Source: an uncultured Hungatella sp.
GTDB lineage: Bacteria; Bacillota; Clostridia; Lachnospirales; Lachnospiraceae
DNA length: 64,000 bases
NCBI GenBank assembly: GCA_947089145.1
Contig: CAMUJH010000012.1
Coordinates: forward strand, 20,159-84,158
Reading direction: 5' to 3'
The notes beneath the pieces were generated by a model. The model was not told the origin of the DNA, made no database searches, and saw only the letters and a program-made list of their open reading frames with translations. Position numbers and translations under genes: made by a program. Numbering within the stretch: position 1 is the first letter of the stretch; each line of letters begins with the position of its first letter. Of the stretch, positions 39,406 to 48,095 are shown one piece after another.

Positions 39406-40776
39406 ATGGACAAGAACACTATGGATTTGACAACCGGAATCCCGGTCTGGCAGATTCTCCTGTTTTCCGTTCCGCTGGTGCTGGGAACCGTGTTCCAGCA
39501 GCTTTACAGCTTTGTGGACACGGTGATTGTGGGAAGATTTCTGGGAGTTTCGGCGCTGGCGGCAGTGGGGAGTACTTATTCCCTGAATTTTCTGATTCTG
39601 GGATTTGTCCAGGGCATGTGTGTAGGGTTCGGCATCCTGCTTTCCCAAAGCTTTGGGGCCCATGACAGAAAGGAGCTTCAGAAGTACTTTGTCAACGGAA
39701 GCGTCCTTGCTTGTCTCATAGGTGCAGTGCTTACGGCAGTAACCGTGGTTCTGGCCGGGCCTCTGCTGCGGCTCATACGGACGCCGGAGGATATTCTGGC
39801 CATGGCGGTGGAGTATATCAGGATTATATTCCTGGGAATCCCGGCCTCCATTCTTTACAATTACTGCGCAGGCGCTTTAAGGGCAGTGGGGGATTCGAAG
39901 CATCCCTTTTACTTTCTGCTGTGCTCCAGCGTCCTGAATATCGTTCTGGATTATGTGTTCATTGTCCCCCTGAACGGCGGCGTAGGCGGGGCGGCCTGGG
40001 CCACGGTGATCAGTCAGCTGGTAAGCGGCCTGCTGGACATCTACTGGCTGACCTCCAGGGTCCGTATTCTGGAAGGATGGAAGGAAGGCGCCGGCCTTAG
40101 CGGGGCACATATGGGGCGGCTCTGTTCGGTAGGGCTGCCTATGGGTTTAGAGTATTCGGTGTCAGCCGTCGGGGCCGTGGTGATGCAAGGGGCCATTAAC
40201 AGCCTTGGAAGCATTGCCGTGGCCGCCCAGACGGCTGGGGAGAAAATCCGGCAGATGTTCACCCTTCCCATGGAGAGCGTGGGCATGGCCATGGCCACTT
40301 ACGCAGGACAGAACTACGGCGCCAGACGGCCTGACCGAATCCGGGAAGGGATTCGCAGCGGGCTGAAAATCCAGTATGTCTACTGTGCAGTGGTGTGGGT
40401 GGTGATCTTCCTGACAAAAAAGACTTGTGTAGGCCTGGTGCTGGGGGAGACAGAGAGTGAGGCAGCCCAGGGGGCGGTAAAGTATCTGTCAGTTATGAGC
40501 ATATTCTTCTTTATCCACGGCTCCCTGATGATCATGCGGAATACCCTCCAGGGGCTGGGCCGCAGTCTGGAAGCCATTCTCTCCGGCATTGGGGAGCTGG
40601 CCGGCAGGAGCCTGGGCGGATTTCTGGCAGTAAGGGGGCTGGGATTTACGGCCATTTGCCTGTCCAATCCTATGGCGTGGCTGTTTGCACTGATTTACTG
40701 TAGCGTGGTAACCGCTTACAGGCTGTCTGGCCTGCTGCGCAGCCAGGGCCAGACTTCTGGCATAGGGAAAGCCTGA
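39406..40776 (+). CDS. MATE-family efflux transporter
   Basis: The 456-residue protein has 12 hydrophobic segments and the usual MATE marks: PLVLGTVFQQLYSFVDTVIVGRF near the N-terminus, a GFGILLSQSFGAHD loop and a YAGQNYGARRPDRI repeat in the second half. It exports cationic compounds or small metabolites driven by Na+ or H+. It follows the second GH31 gene by 18 bp and probably ends the operon, before a large hairpin. Confidence 0.92.
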   Translation: MDKNTMDLTTGIPVWQILLFSVPLVLGTVFQQLYSFVDTVIVGRFLGVSALAAVGSTYSLNFLILGFVQGMCVGFGILLSQSFGAHDRKELQKYFVNGSVLACLIGAVLTAVTVVLAGPLLRLIRTPEDILAMAVEYIRIIFLGIPASILYNYCAGALRAVGDSKHPFYFLLCSSVLNIVLDYVFIVPLNGGVGGAAWATVISQLVSGLLDIYWLTSRVRILEGWKEGAGLSGAHMGRLCSVGLPMGLEYSVSAVGAVVMQGAINSLGSIAVAAQTAGEKIRQMFTLPMESVGMAMATYAGQNYGARRPDRIREGIRSGLKIQYVYCAVVWVVIFLTKKTCVGLVLGETESEAAQGAVKYLSVMSIFFFIHGSLMIMRNTLQGLGRSLEAILSGIGELAGRSLGGFLAVRGLGFTAICLSNPMAWLFALIYCSVVTAYRLSGLLRSQGQTSGIGKA

Positions 40777-40777
40777 A

Positions 40778-40856
40778 ATGGAACCGTTGGGACAGGGAAA
40801 TTTTCTGTTTCCGGGAGGCACCGGGAACAGGAAACTGCCCGTCTCAACGGTTCCAT
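40778..40856 (+). repeat. Nested long hairpin after the MATE gene
   Basis: Outer arms ATGGAACCGTTG and CAACGGTTCCAT (40778-40856) enclose an inner perfect-looking hairpin (TTTCTGTTTCCGG and CCGGGAACAGGAAA, about 40802-40834). The outer stem has no U-tract. A second small stem GGCGGG/CCCGTC at 40907-40921 is followed by six T and is a better terminator for the MATE gene. Confidence 0.6.
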
Positions 40857-40931
40857 ATAAAGAGCAGTCCCGGAATACGCTTTACTGGTTATATTCTTTT
40901 GGATTCGGCGGGTTTCCCGTCTTTTTTATTC

Positions 40932-41367
40932 CGAAGAATTAGAAAGGAAATTTTGCAAGATGTGATTTCTCATGGCTATTATGACTCCTATGGCTGTTAT
41001 GCTCCAATTAAAGAGTTGGCAGGAAAGCTATACATAACAGACAAGGAAACACTGGAGTTTGCAGATCTGCTGAATGAGCATGAGACTTACGCAAGAGAGG
41101 CAGCGGATTTGTATTGTCAATATGGAAAAACGGATAGGTATATCCAATATTTGGAGACGCATTTAAGCAGGACATCTAAAGAGTATATTGAATTAATTCA
41201 GTGTTATTGTAATGCAGGAAATAATTTGGGAGCACGTGAAATTGCAGAACAGGGATTAAAGTAGTGCAAAGATGATCTGACGGACAAAGGCGTGTAAAGA
41301 TAAAGAACGGTATAAAAAGCTGTATGCCAGTGCCAAGAGGAGAAAGTTTTTTCTGAGTAATGTGTAA
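40932..41367 (+). pseudogene. SWIM-zinc-finger-type protein, C-terminal remnant
   Basis: The coding stretch encodes TPR-like helices (LYCQYGKTDRYIQYLETH and LIQCYCNAGNNLGAREIAEQ) resembling the C-terminal region of large SWIM-domain proteins, then stops at 41262-41264. The likely ending KDKERYKKLYASAKRRKFF is readable in another frame up to 41367. There is no real start, and a terminator lies where a 5' end would be, so this is a 3' relic. The family assignment is tentative. Confidence 0.45.
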
Positions 41368-41530
41368 TATCACAAACTGGTTCCACATTACAGAATAACA
41401 TATAGGTAAAGCCAGGAGTGTATTTACAGCGTCCTCTGGCTTTTGTTTTTGCCTAATAGCGAAAAAATGACTCATGAAACTATGGGGCGTGGTTTTCTAT
41501 TGTTTCTCCGGCTGCAGGGGGCCATAGTAA

Positions 41531-42031
41531 TTAGGAGGCAGTTGCCCCTGCGTCACTCATTAAAAGCTCTGCCATATTTGCCATCTCATCTGAGGTTCCC
41601 GGTCTTCTTGCCGGGCATTTGGCGAACATATTTTTATAAAAGTCCCCTCTTGGGCCGTTGAATTCGTCAATGGCAAGGGGAGTCACAATAATTCCCGGTG
41701 CGATGTCATTGAGCCTTGCGCCCCGCTTGCCCCAGCGGACGCTCTCATACATCATACGTTTTTCATTCCAGCGTTTTGCCATCTGATATGCATGGAGAGT
41801 GTCCCGGATATTTTCCGGCTTCAGCATATCCAGCGACAGCAGCTCTTCTGCCGGCGTCATGGCCAGGATGCTCTCTCTGGAGGACAGATCCATCTCAAAG
41901 GGCTCCACATCAAAGCCTGCGTCAACCATGGTCTTGGCAATCGTCTCACAATTTTTCACGCTTTTGTCCCCAAGAACAATCTTTTTCCCAAAACCGATCC
42001 TTCTGTCTATTGTCCCACTGCCGGATTTCAT
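41531..42031 (-). pseudogene. SDR oxidoreductase remnant with internal deletion
   Basis: The N-terminal part reads FGKKIVLGDKSVKNCETI and DVEPFEMDLSSRESIL, a Rossmann SDR that lacks the leading glycine motif. It jumps without the central NAG and active-site Ser region to the C-terminal half: a Tyr/Lys-like segment (MYESVRWGKRGARLNDIAPG) and DEMANMAELLMSDAG. Both ends of the fold are present but the middle is missing, so it is inactive. Confidence 0.65.
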
Positions 42032-42038
42032 GCCATCA

Positions 42039-42539
42039 TTATAGCCATTTTTCTATTTCTGCCTTTGCGCTGTCTACACTGCCTCCCTGAATGGCCAGCC
42101 CTTTTGTAACGGATGCCCTCTTGCAGGCTTTTTCTATTTTTTGTACTGTGCCGGAAAGTCCACTGCCTTCATGAGTGCAGAAAGGGTGGATCACCTTTCC
42201 GTTCCAGTGGAAATTCTCCAGAAATGTATAAACCGCCATAGGCATATCCTCCCAGTAGTTGGGGAAGCCCAGATAGAATTCATCATATTCCTTAAGTCCT
42301 TCTGGCATGGAGGCCAGTTTTGGTCTTGCCTTTGCCTGCAGATCTTTCTTTGTCTGGGCAATACAAGTGTCATAGTCCGCAGCATAAGGAATCTCCTGAT
42401 CTATTTTAAACAGCCTGGCTCCTGTAGCGGCCGCAATCATCTTTGCTGCTTTTTCCGTATTTCCCACCGTAATATAACGGCGGCCTCCGCTGAAATAATT
42501 TTCGTCTGCCCTTGAATAAAACGCCTCTGTAAAAGAATC
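42039..42539 (-). pseudogene. Flavodoxin, probably with lost start
   Basis: The frame carries a flavodoxin-like protein: FYSRADENYFSGGRRY and the FMN-binding VGNTEKAAKM loop, then LGFPNYWEDMPMAVYTF and FCTHEGSGLSGT. The end is normal. The first strand extends upstream to about 42539 without an ATG, GTG or TTG behind a ribosome site; the GTG at 42465-42467 is inside the FMN loop and would give a truncated protein. It is therefore probably a 5'-damaged copy of an FMN electron-transfer protein. Confidence 0.6.
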
Positions 42540-42625
42540 AATTTTACTTTCGGGGCAAGCTGATAAGTTTTTCTTATGCTAAATCCCCGGTGATTAGACC
42601 ATTCCGCAAGAAGTAAAAAATCATT

Positions 42626-42653
42626 TTGCTATTATCCATATGGAAGGTATGAT
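42626..42653 (+). promoter_or_regulatory. Probable promoter of the PrpR-like regulator
   Basis: TTGCTA (42626-42631), a 16-bp spacer and TATGAT (42648-42653) lie about 55 bp upstream of the regulator start at 42709. Confidence 0.5.
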
Positions 42654-42708
42654 AAAATAAGAATTATAAGCAGGAAAACGGAAAAAGATGTTTTTGGGAG
42701 GGACGTTC

Positions 42709-44583
42709 ATGGGGAAAATCGCACTTTTGGTATCCAGGGAAGAGATGCTTTGCCAGGCGCACAATATTCTTCAGGAAAGAAAATATCCCATTGGGGAAAT
42801 GAAGGCAGTCCGTTCCGAAACGGCGGTTATAGAAGCCCGGAAGTCCATAGCCGACGGGGCCTCTATTATTATTGCCAGAGGGCTTCAGGCATCCCTGATT
42901 AAACAGTATACCCATATCCCGGTGGTGGAGATCGTGCTGACGGCTCAGGAAATGGCGCTGCTGGTTATGCGGGCAAAACAGGTGGTGAAAAAGCTTCGGC
43001 CGGTTATTGCGGTGGTGGGATTTAAAAACATGTTTTGCGATATGTCTTATTTTGACGAGCTTTACGATGTACAGCTTCGCATGTACTATACGGCCCAGGG
43101 GCAGGGGCGGGATTTAAAGGAGCTGGCTGCTCAGGCCATCGCCCAGGGGGCGGATCTGATTATCGGAGGGGATACGGCGGTAAAGGCGGCTGAGGAAGCG
43201 GGGGTGCCGTCCCTGTTTCTGTCCATGACCGAAGAGTCTCTGAAGAATGCGTTTTCCATGGCGGAGAGCATGGACTATGCCATGAATGCAGAAAGAAAAT
43301 CGGCCGCCCGGATGGAAACCCTTTTGGACTATACATTTAACGGGGTGATTCAACTGGACAGAGACGGCGTGGTAAAGGGGGTAAACCCTCTTTTAGAGGA
43401 TATGATGGGCCGGTCCCAGGAAGAGATGAGGGGGCTGGCCATCGGGGAACTTGTCCCGGAAGTGGGAGCGGACGTATTGGAGCGGGTGCTGGGCAATGGA
43501 AAAGAATATTCCATGTTTCTGGAACTGAACCACAGGTCGGTATTTGCGGTTCTGGCGCCAATCCTTTACGACGGCCAGGCAGACGGAGCGATTATTACCT
43601 GCCACAAGACGACCAGAAAACAGACAGAGGAAGAGAAGGGCAAAAAGGAAGGGATTCTTCCGTCACCGGACCGGTTCCAGGATATTTTACAGGAGTCGTC
43701 TTCCATGAAAAAATGCGTGCATTTGGCCAGGCTGTATGCCCTGTCCTGTCAGCCGGTGGTGATAATGGGGGAGGCGGGAACAGAGAAACGCCTTCTGGCC
43801 CAGAGTATACATGGAAGCAGCGCTTATAGACGGGGGCCTTTCCTGGATGTGCCCTGCGGCGGCCTTTCCGGCGAAGAGCAGCGGGAGGCAATCTTCGGAG
43901 ATAAAGGGGCGGCGGTGCAGGCCCAGGGAGGCACCCTTTTACTCCAGGATGGGGACTGCCTTACACCTGCCAATCAGTACAGGCTGTATCAGATGATTGG
44001 TTTTCACCTTTGCTATGGCCAGGAGATGGGCCAGATGAGAAAGCTTCATGTGCGGGTAATGGTTACAGTAAGGAAGCCATTGGCTATACTGGCAAAAGAA
44101 GGGAAGGTTCAGGATGAACTTTATTACCTTTTGTCGGGAATGGAGCTGAACATTCCGCCTCTCAGGGAACGGCCGGAAGACCTTAAAAGAAAACTGGAAG
44201 ATACCATAAGAGCGTGCTGTGAACAGTACGGAAGATTCCATGTGCTGACAGAAGGGGCCATGGCGATTTTGATGGGATACCCTTGGCGGGGCAACCTGTT
44301 TCAGATTGACAGCTTCTGTGAAAGGATGATTCTTACTGCAAAAAGGCGTTCCATAGATGAAATCGCGGTAAGGAGGCTGCTTCGGGAACTTTACGGGGAA
44401 GATGACGGGGAAAGCAGCGAAAAAGCTGGAAAAAAGGGGACAGGGCAGGAAATGTGCCAGGAAGCCAGGCTTATGGGGGAAGTGTTGAAAAAATACGGCG
44501 GAAACAGGGAAAAAACCGCTATGGAGCTGGGCATCAGCAAGACTACCCTGTGGAGGAAGATGAAAAAGTATGAGTTAGAGTAA
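42709..44583 (+). CDS. PrpR-N/PAS/AAA+/Fis regulator with degenerate sigma-54 activator core
   Basis: The 624-residue protein has an N-terminal PrpR_N-type sensor (about 1-190), a PAS domain (about 205-310), an AAA+ region (about 330-540) and a C-terminal Fis helix-turn-helix (NREKTAMELGISKTTLWRKM). The AAA+ core is degraded: Walker A reads GEAGTEKR (354-361) instead of GESGTGKE, the GAFTGA sigma-54 contact loop is deleted, and Walker B reads LLLQDGD. It probably acts without sigma-54, binding DNA by the Fis domain. ATG 42709 follows GGGAGGG. It precedes the galactarate-type operon and is its likely regulator. Confidence 0.85.
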   Translation: MGKIALLVSREEMLCQAHNILQERKYPIGEMKAVRSETAVIEARKSIADGASIIIARGLQASLIKQYTHIPVVEIVLTAQEMALLVMRAKQVVKKLRPVIAVVGFKNMFCDMSYFDELYDVQLRMYYTAQGQGRDLKELAAQAIAQGADLIIGGDTAVKAAEEAGVPSLFLSMTEESLKNAFSMAESMDYAMNAERKSAARMETLLDYTFNGVIQLDRDGVVKGVNPLLEDMMGRSQEEMRGLAIGELVPEVGADVLERVLGNGKEYSMFLELNHRSVFAVLAPILYDGQADGAIITCHKTTRKQTEEEKGKKEGILPSPDRFQDILQESSSMKKCVHLARLYALSCQPVVIMGEAGTEKRLLAQSIHGSSAYRRGPFLDVPCGGLSGEEQREAIFGDKGAAVQAQGGTLLLQDGDCLTPANQYRLYQMIGFHLCYGQEMGQMRKLHVRVMVTVRKPLAILAKEGKVQDELYYLLSGMELNIPPLRERPEDLKRKLEDTIRACCEQYGRFHVLTEGAMAILMGYPWRGNLFQIDSFCERMILTAKRRSIDEIAVRRLLRELYGEDDGESSEKAGKKGTGQEMCQEARLMGEVLKKYGGNREKTAMELGISKTTLWRKMKKYELE

Positions 44584-44754
44584 AAAAGGGAGGCAAAAGC
44601 AGAATTCGCCTAAGTTACTGGCATTGTGCAAAACAGGGTTTCAAAGGACATGGAATAAAACAATAATGAAACATTTATGAAAAAAAGATGAAATTAATTT
44701 GAAATCTTATGCAGTAAATACAGAAAAGCAAGGCCGGTTTAGGGAAAAATACCA

Positions 44755-44783
44755 TTGTTTTCAAGCCAGGTTTCTCCTATAAT
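44755..44783 (+). promoter_or_regulatory. Candidate sigma-A promoter of the galactarate-type operon
   Basis: TTGTTT (44755-44760), a 17-bp spacer and TATAAT (44778-44783) lie about 118 bp before the garR start. The 316-bp spacer holds no sigma-54 (GG-N10-GC) promoter, agreeing with the regulator's missing GAFTGA loop. Confidence 0.55.
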
Positions 44784-44900
44784 CCAGATACAAGCTGACA
44801 GAGGATGTGATAAGAGGGAAAAGAGAATGTCCCTTAATTCCGCAGCCAGCAAAACTCCTAAAGATTTTAAAATATTTGCAGAAAGGCAAGGTAAGGAAAG

Positions 44901-45785
44901 ATGAAAGTTGGATTTATCGGTTTGGGGATTATGGGAAGGCCAATGAGCAAGAATCTGGTTAAGGCCGGTCATGAGGTAGTGGTGTTTGATTTCAATAAGG
45001 AAGCTGTTGCCGACCTGGTTTCCTGCGGTGCAAAGGCTGCTGAGAGCGGAAAAGAGGTAGCCCAAAAGTGTGATGTGGTGATCACCATGGTTCCAAACTC
45101 TCCTCACGTAAGAGCGGCAGTCCTGGGCGAAAACGGCGTGGCCGAGGGCGCTCATGAAGGCTCCGTAGTAATTGATATGAGTTCCATTGACCCAACAGAG
45201 AGCAAGGCAATCGGCGCCGAGCTGGCTAAGATGGGAATTGAGATGTTAGACGCACCGGTATCCGGCGGAGAGCCAAAAGCCATAGACGGCACTTTGTCTG
45301 TTATGGTAGGCGGAAAGAAAGAGCTGTTTGATAAATATTATGACCTTTTGATGGTAATGGCCGGTTCTGTTGTCTATGTAGGGGAGCTTGGGGCAGGCAA
45401 TGTGGCGAAACTGGCTAACCAGATTGTGGTTGCCGTAAATATTGCCGCCGTGTCAGAGGCCCTTACTTTTGCGAAGAAGGCCGGTGCTGACCCTGAACTG
45501 GTATACCAGGCTATCCGGGGTGGTTTGGCAGGCTCCACGGTTATGGACGCCAAGGCTCCTATGATGCTGGGAAGGAACTTTAAGCCTGGCTTCAGGATTG
45601 AACTGCATATCAAGGATCTGAACAATGCTCTTAACGCAGCCCATGCTATCAGTTCTCCGGTTCCCCTGACCGCCCAGATGATGGAGATCATGCAGTTCTT
45701 AAAATCAGAGGGATATGACAAAGAGGATCATTCCAGTATTGTGAAGTACTATGAGAAGATTGCTAATGTAACGGTAGAGTCTTAA
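44901..45785 (+). CDS. garR: 2-hydroxy-3-oxopropionate (tartronate semialdehyde) reductase
   Basis: The 294-residue beta-hydroxyacid dehydrogenase has the NAD-binding GFIGLGIMGRPMSKNL at the N-terminus, the substrate loop DAPVSGGEPKA at about 118-128 and the catalytic Lys in NVAKLANQIVVAVN. It reduces tartronate semialdehyde to D-glycerate. That product matches the next enzymes: an aldolase that could make the semialdehyde and a glycerate kinase. AAGGAAAG precedes the ATG. It heads a five-gene run on the same strand. Confidence 0.88.
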   Translation: MKVGFIGLGIMGRPMSKNLVKAGHEVVVFDFNKEAVADLVSCGAKAAESGKEVAQKCDVVITMVPNSPHVRAAVLGENGVAEGAHEGSVVIDMSSIDPTESKAIGAELAKMGIEMLDAPVSGGEPKAIDGTLSVMVGGKKELFDKYYDLLMVMAGSVVYVGELGAGNVAKLANQIVVAVNIAAVSEALTFAKKAGADPELVYQAIRGGLAGSTVMDAKAPMMLGRNFKPGFRIELHIKDLNNALNAAHAISSPVPLTAQMMEIMQFLKSEGYDKEDHSSIVKYYEKIANVTVES

Positions 45786-45810
45786 TCAGGTACGAAAAAG
45801 GAGAGCTGGT

Positions 45811-46710
45811 ATGAATACAGATTTTATCAAGGGTGTGGTAGTGCCGATTCTGACCCCAATCGATGAGAACGAGCTTATTGACGAGAAAAAGTTAAGAGAA
45901 CAGGTTGACTATGTAATTGAGGGCGGGGTTCTGGGAATCCTGGCGTTTGGAAGCAACGGCGAGTTCTATGTTATCGAGGAAGATGAGATGGAGCGGGGCT
46001 TAAAGATCATGGCAGACCAGGCTGCAGGCCGCGTGCCCGTATATTTTGGCATCGGGGCTATCAGCACGAAGAAATGCTGCCGTCTGGCGAAGATGGCAGC
46101 GGCAGGCGGCGCGGCAGGCATCTCTGTTCTGCAGCCTATGTTCTTAAAGCCTACGGAGACTGAACTGTTCCTTCATTTTAAGACTATTGCGGAGGCGGTT
46201 CCCGATACGCCCGTGCTGCTGTACAATAATCCGGGAAGGGTGAATTATACTTTGTCCGGCAATCTGGTGGAGAGGCTGGCCCATGAAGTCCCCAATATTG
46301 TGGGAATGAAAGATACCAGCGGGGATATTACCCAGACTGCGGAATTTATCCGCAGAACCAGAGATGTGGATTTTAAGGTATTCGGGGGAAAAGATACTCT
46401 GCTGTATGCCTCTATGTGCCATGGCGCCGTGGGCGGCGTGTGTACTGCGGCGAATTTTATGCCGGAGCTGATTACGGATGTGTACAACAAGTACATTGCG
46501 GGGGATCTGAAAGGTTCTCTGGAGGCCCAGTTCAAGCTGAATCCGGTGAGGCTTTCCATGGACGGAGCCAGTTTTCCCGTGGCGGCAAAAGACATGGCAA
46601 ACTTAAGGGGACGGGATATTGGAGTTCCCTATACCCCCAATCTGCCCACTCCTGAGGGCCCGGTTCTGGATAAGATAAAAACAGAGATGAAAAAAGCGGG
46701 ATTAATCTAA
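45811..46710 (+). CDS. DapA-family aldolase/dehydratase, likely 5-keto-4-deoxyglucarate aldolase
   Basis: The 299-residue class I aldolase of the DHDPS/NAL superfamily has FGSNGEFY, the Tyr in LLYNNPGRVN and the Schiff-base Lys in IVGMKDTSGDI at about residue 165. Family members split or form 2-keto acids. Between garR and the glycerate kinase, a plausible reaction is cleavage of 5-keto-4-deoxyglucarate to pyruvate and tartronate semialdehyde, replacing the classical GarL. This role is inferred from context; KdgD-type dehydration to 2-ketoglutarate semialdehyde is the alternative. Confidence 0.82.
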   Translation: MNTDFIKGVVVPILTPIDENELIDEKKLREQVDYVIEGGVLGILAFGSNGEFYVIEEDEMERGLKIMADQAAGRVPVYFGIGAISTKKCCRLAKMAAAGGAAGISVLQPMFLKPTETELFLHFKTIAEAVPDTPVLLYNNPGRVNYTLSGNLVERLAHEVPNIVGMKDTSGDITQTAEFIRRTRDVDFKVFGGKDTLLYASMCHGAVGGVCTAANFMPELITDVYNKYIAGDLKGSLEAQFKLNPVRLSMDGASFPVAAKDMANLRGRDIGVPYTPNLPTPEGPVLDKIKTEMKKAGLI

Positions 46711-46717
46711 AATGGAA

Positions 46718-46763
46718 GCGCAGCAGACCGGCAATACTCTGTTTTTGCCGGTCTGTTGTGCGC
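46718..46763 (+). repeat. Long hairpin between the aldolase and glycerate kinase genes
   Basis: Arms GCGCAGCAGACCGGCAA and TTGCCGGTCTGTTGTGCGC form a stem of about 17 bp with one G-U pair and a 9-12-nt loop. There is no U-tract, so it may tune mRNA stability or processing between two operon parts rather than end transcription. Confidence 0.65.
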
Positions 46764-46893
46764 AGAACCCCACAGCGGAATATGTCCCAGAGGCGGTGGG
46801 GCGGGAAGGGGAAAAGCGGCCTCTGCCGGATGATATCGGAGATAACAGCCGGAATGTCCCGGCGTTTGCTGCAAAAAATGCGGGAGGGTTTAT

Positions 46894-48048
46894 ATGAGAT
46901 TTTTATTTGCATCGGATTCTTTTAAAGGAACCTTATCATCAGAAAGAATTATTGAGCTGTTAACTGCGTCGGCGGTTAAAGTTTTCCCGGACTGCAAGAC
47001 CCTTGGGGTTCCCATTGCGGACGGAGGGGAAGGGACTGTAAACGCGGTAATTACGGTAACCAAAGGGGAAAAAAGGAAAGTTTGGGTACATGGGCCCCTG
47101 ATGGAGATGACAGAAAGCTTTTATGGCGTATTTCACGGGGATTGTGCAATCATTGAGATGGCGGCGGCTTCCGGTCTTCCCATGGTTCCTCCGGAAAAGA
47201 GAAATCCTCTTAATACTACTACATACGGAACCGGGGAGCTTATTCGGGATGCCCTGGAACATGGTTATCGGAAAATATCCATCGCCATCGGAGGAAGCGC
47301 TACCAATGACGGCGGTATGGGAGCCATGAGAGCTTTGGGAATCCGTTTCCTGGACAAGGAAGGGAATGAACTGGAAGGCATTGGGGCTGACCTTGAGAAA
47401 GTGGCTGATATTGATATTACAGGGCTCCATCCTGGGGCGGCGGAGGCGGAGTTTACGGTAATGTGCGATGTGAATAACCCTCTTACGGGACCTGACGGGG
47501 CAGCTTATACGTTCGGCAGACAAAAAGGAGGAACGCCGGAAATTCTGGATGAGCTGGAGGCGGGAATGAAAAACTATGCCGCGGTAATTCTGGACAAACT
47601 GGGCAGGGATGCGGCTCAGATTCCGGGAGCCGGAGCGGCAGGGGGATTGGGAGCAGCCCTGTGCGTATTCCTTCACGCAGGTTTGAAATCCGGTATTGAG
47701 ACGGTTCTTGACCTTATTGATTTCGACGGACTTTTGGAGGGGACGGATCTGGTAGTCACAGGAGAGGGGCGCATGGACTGGCAGTCCGCCTTCGGAAAAG
47801 TGCCCAGCGGCATCGGGCAAAGATGCAGGGCAAAGAATGTGCCGGCGGTGGCCATAGTAGGCGGCATGGGAACCGGCGCGGAGAAGATTTATGAGTTTGG
47901 GGTGGAGAGCATCATCCCTACCATCAATGGGGCTATGGATATTGATGAGGCTATGGAGCGGGCTGAAGAACTGTACAGCAGCGGGGCGGAACGCATGTTC
48001 CGGATGCTGCGGATAGGAATGGGACTGAATCCGTATCAAATTTTATAA
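46894..48048 (+). CDS. garK: Glycerate kinase (GarK/GlxK family)
   Basis: The 384-residue protein has the family start FASDSFKGTLSS, ADGGEGTVNAV near residue 46, AIGGSATNDGGMGAM at about 130-145 and GAGAAGGLGAAL at about 245-256. It phosphorylates glycerate from GarR, normally giving 2-phosphoglycerate that enters lower glycolysis. GGGAGGG precedes the ATG. It completes the acid-sugar route with its neighbours. Confidence 0.93.
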   Translation: MRFLFASDSFKGTLSSERIIELLTASAVKVFPDCKTLGVPIADGGEGTVNAVITVTKGEKRKVWVHGPLMEMTESFYGVFHGDCAIIEMAAASGLPMVPPEKRNPLNTTTYGTGELIRDALEHGYRKISIAIGGSATNDGGMGAMRALGIRFLDKEGNELEGIGADLEKVADIDITGLHPGAAEAEFTVMCDVNNPLTGPDGAAYTFGRQKGGTPEILDELEAGMKNYAAVILDKLGRDAAQIPGAGAAGGLGAALCVFLHAGLKSGIETVLDLIDFDGLLEGTDLVVTGEGRMDWQSAFGKVPSGIGQRCRAKNVPAVAIVGGMGTGAEKIYEFGVESIIPTINGAMDIDEAMERAEELYSSGAERMFRMLRIGMGLNPYQIL

Positions 48049-48095
48049 GGGTGAAAACGGTATTTAGAAATATATAGGAAAGAAGGAGTTTTGCT

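Noticed and set aside
44620-44640. TGGCATTGTGC as a possible sigma-54 promoter before garR
   Set aside because: The GG and GC elements are about 8 bp apart instead of the required 12, and the neighbouring regulator lacks GAFTGA.
46960-48039. A 359-codon minus-strand frame opposite the glycerate kinase
   Set aside because: It is a shadow of a well-recognised gene and is rich in residues expected from reverse-complemented codons.
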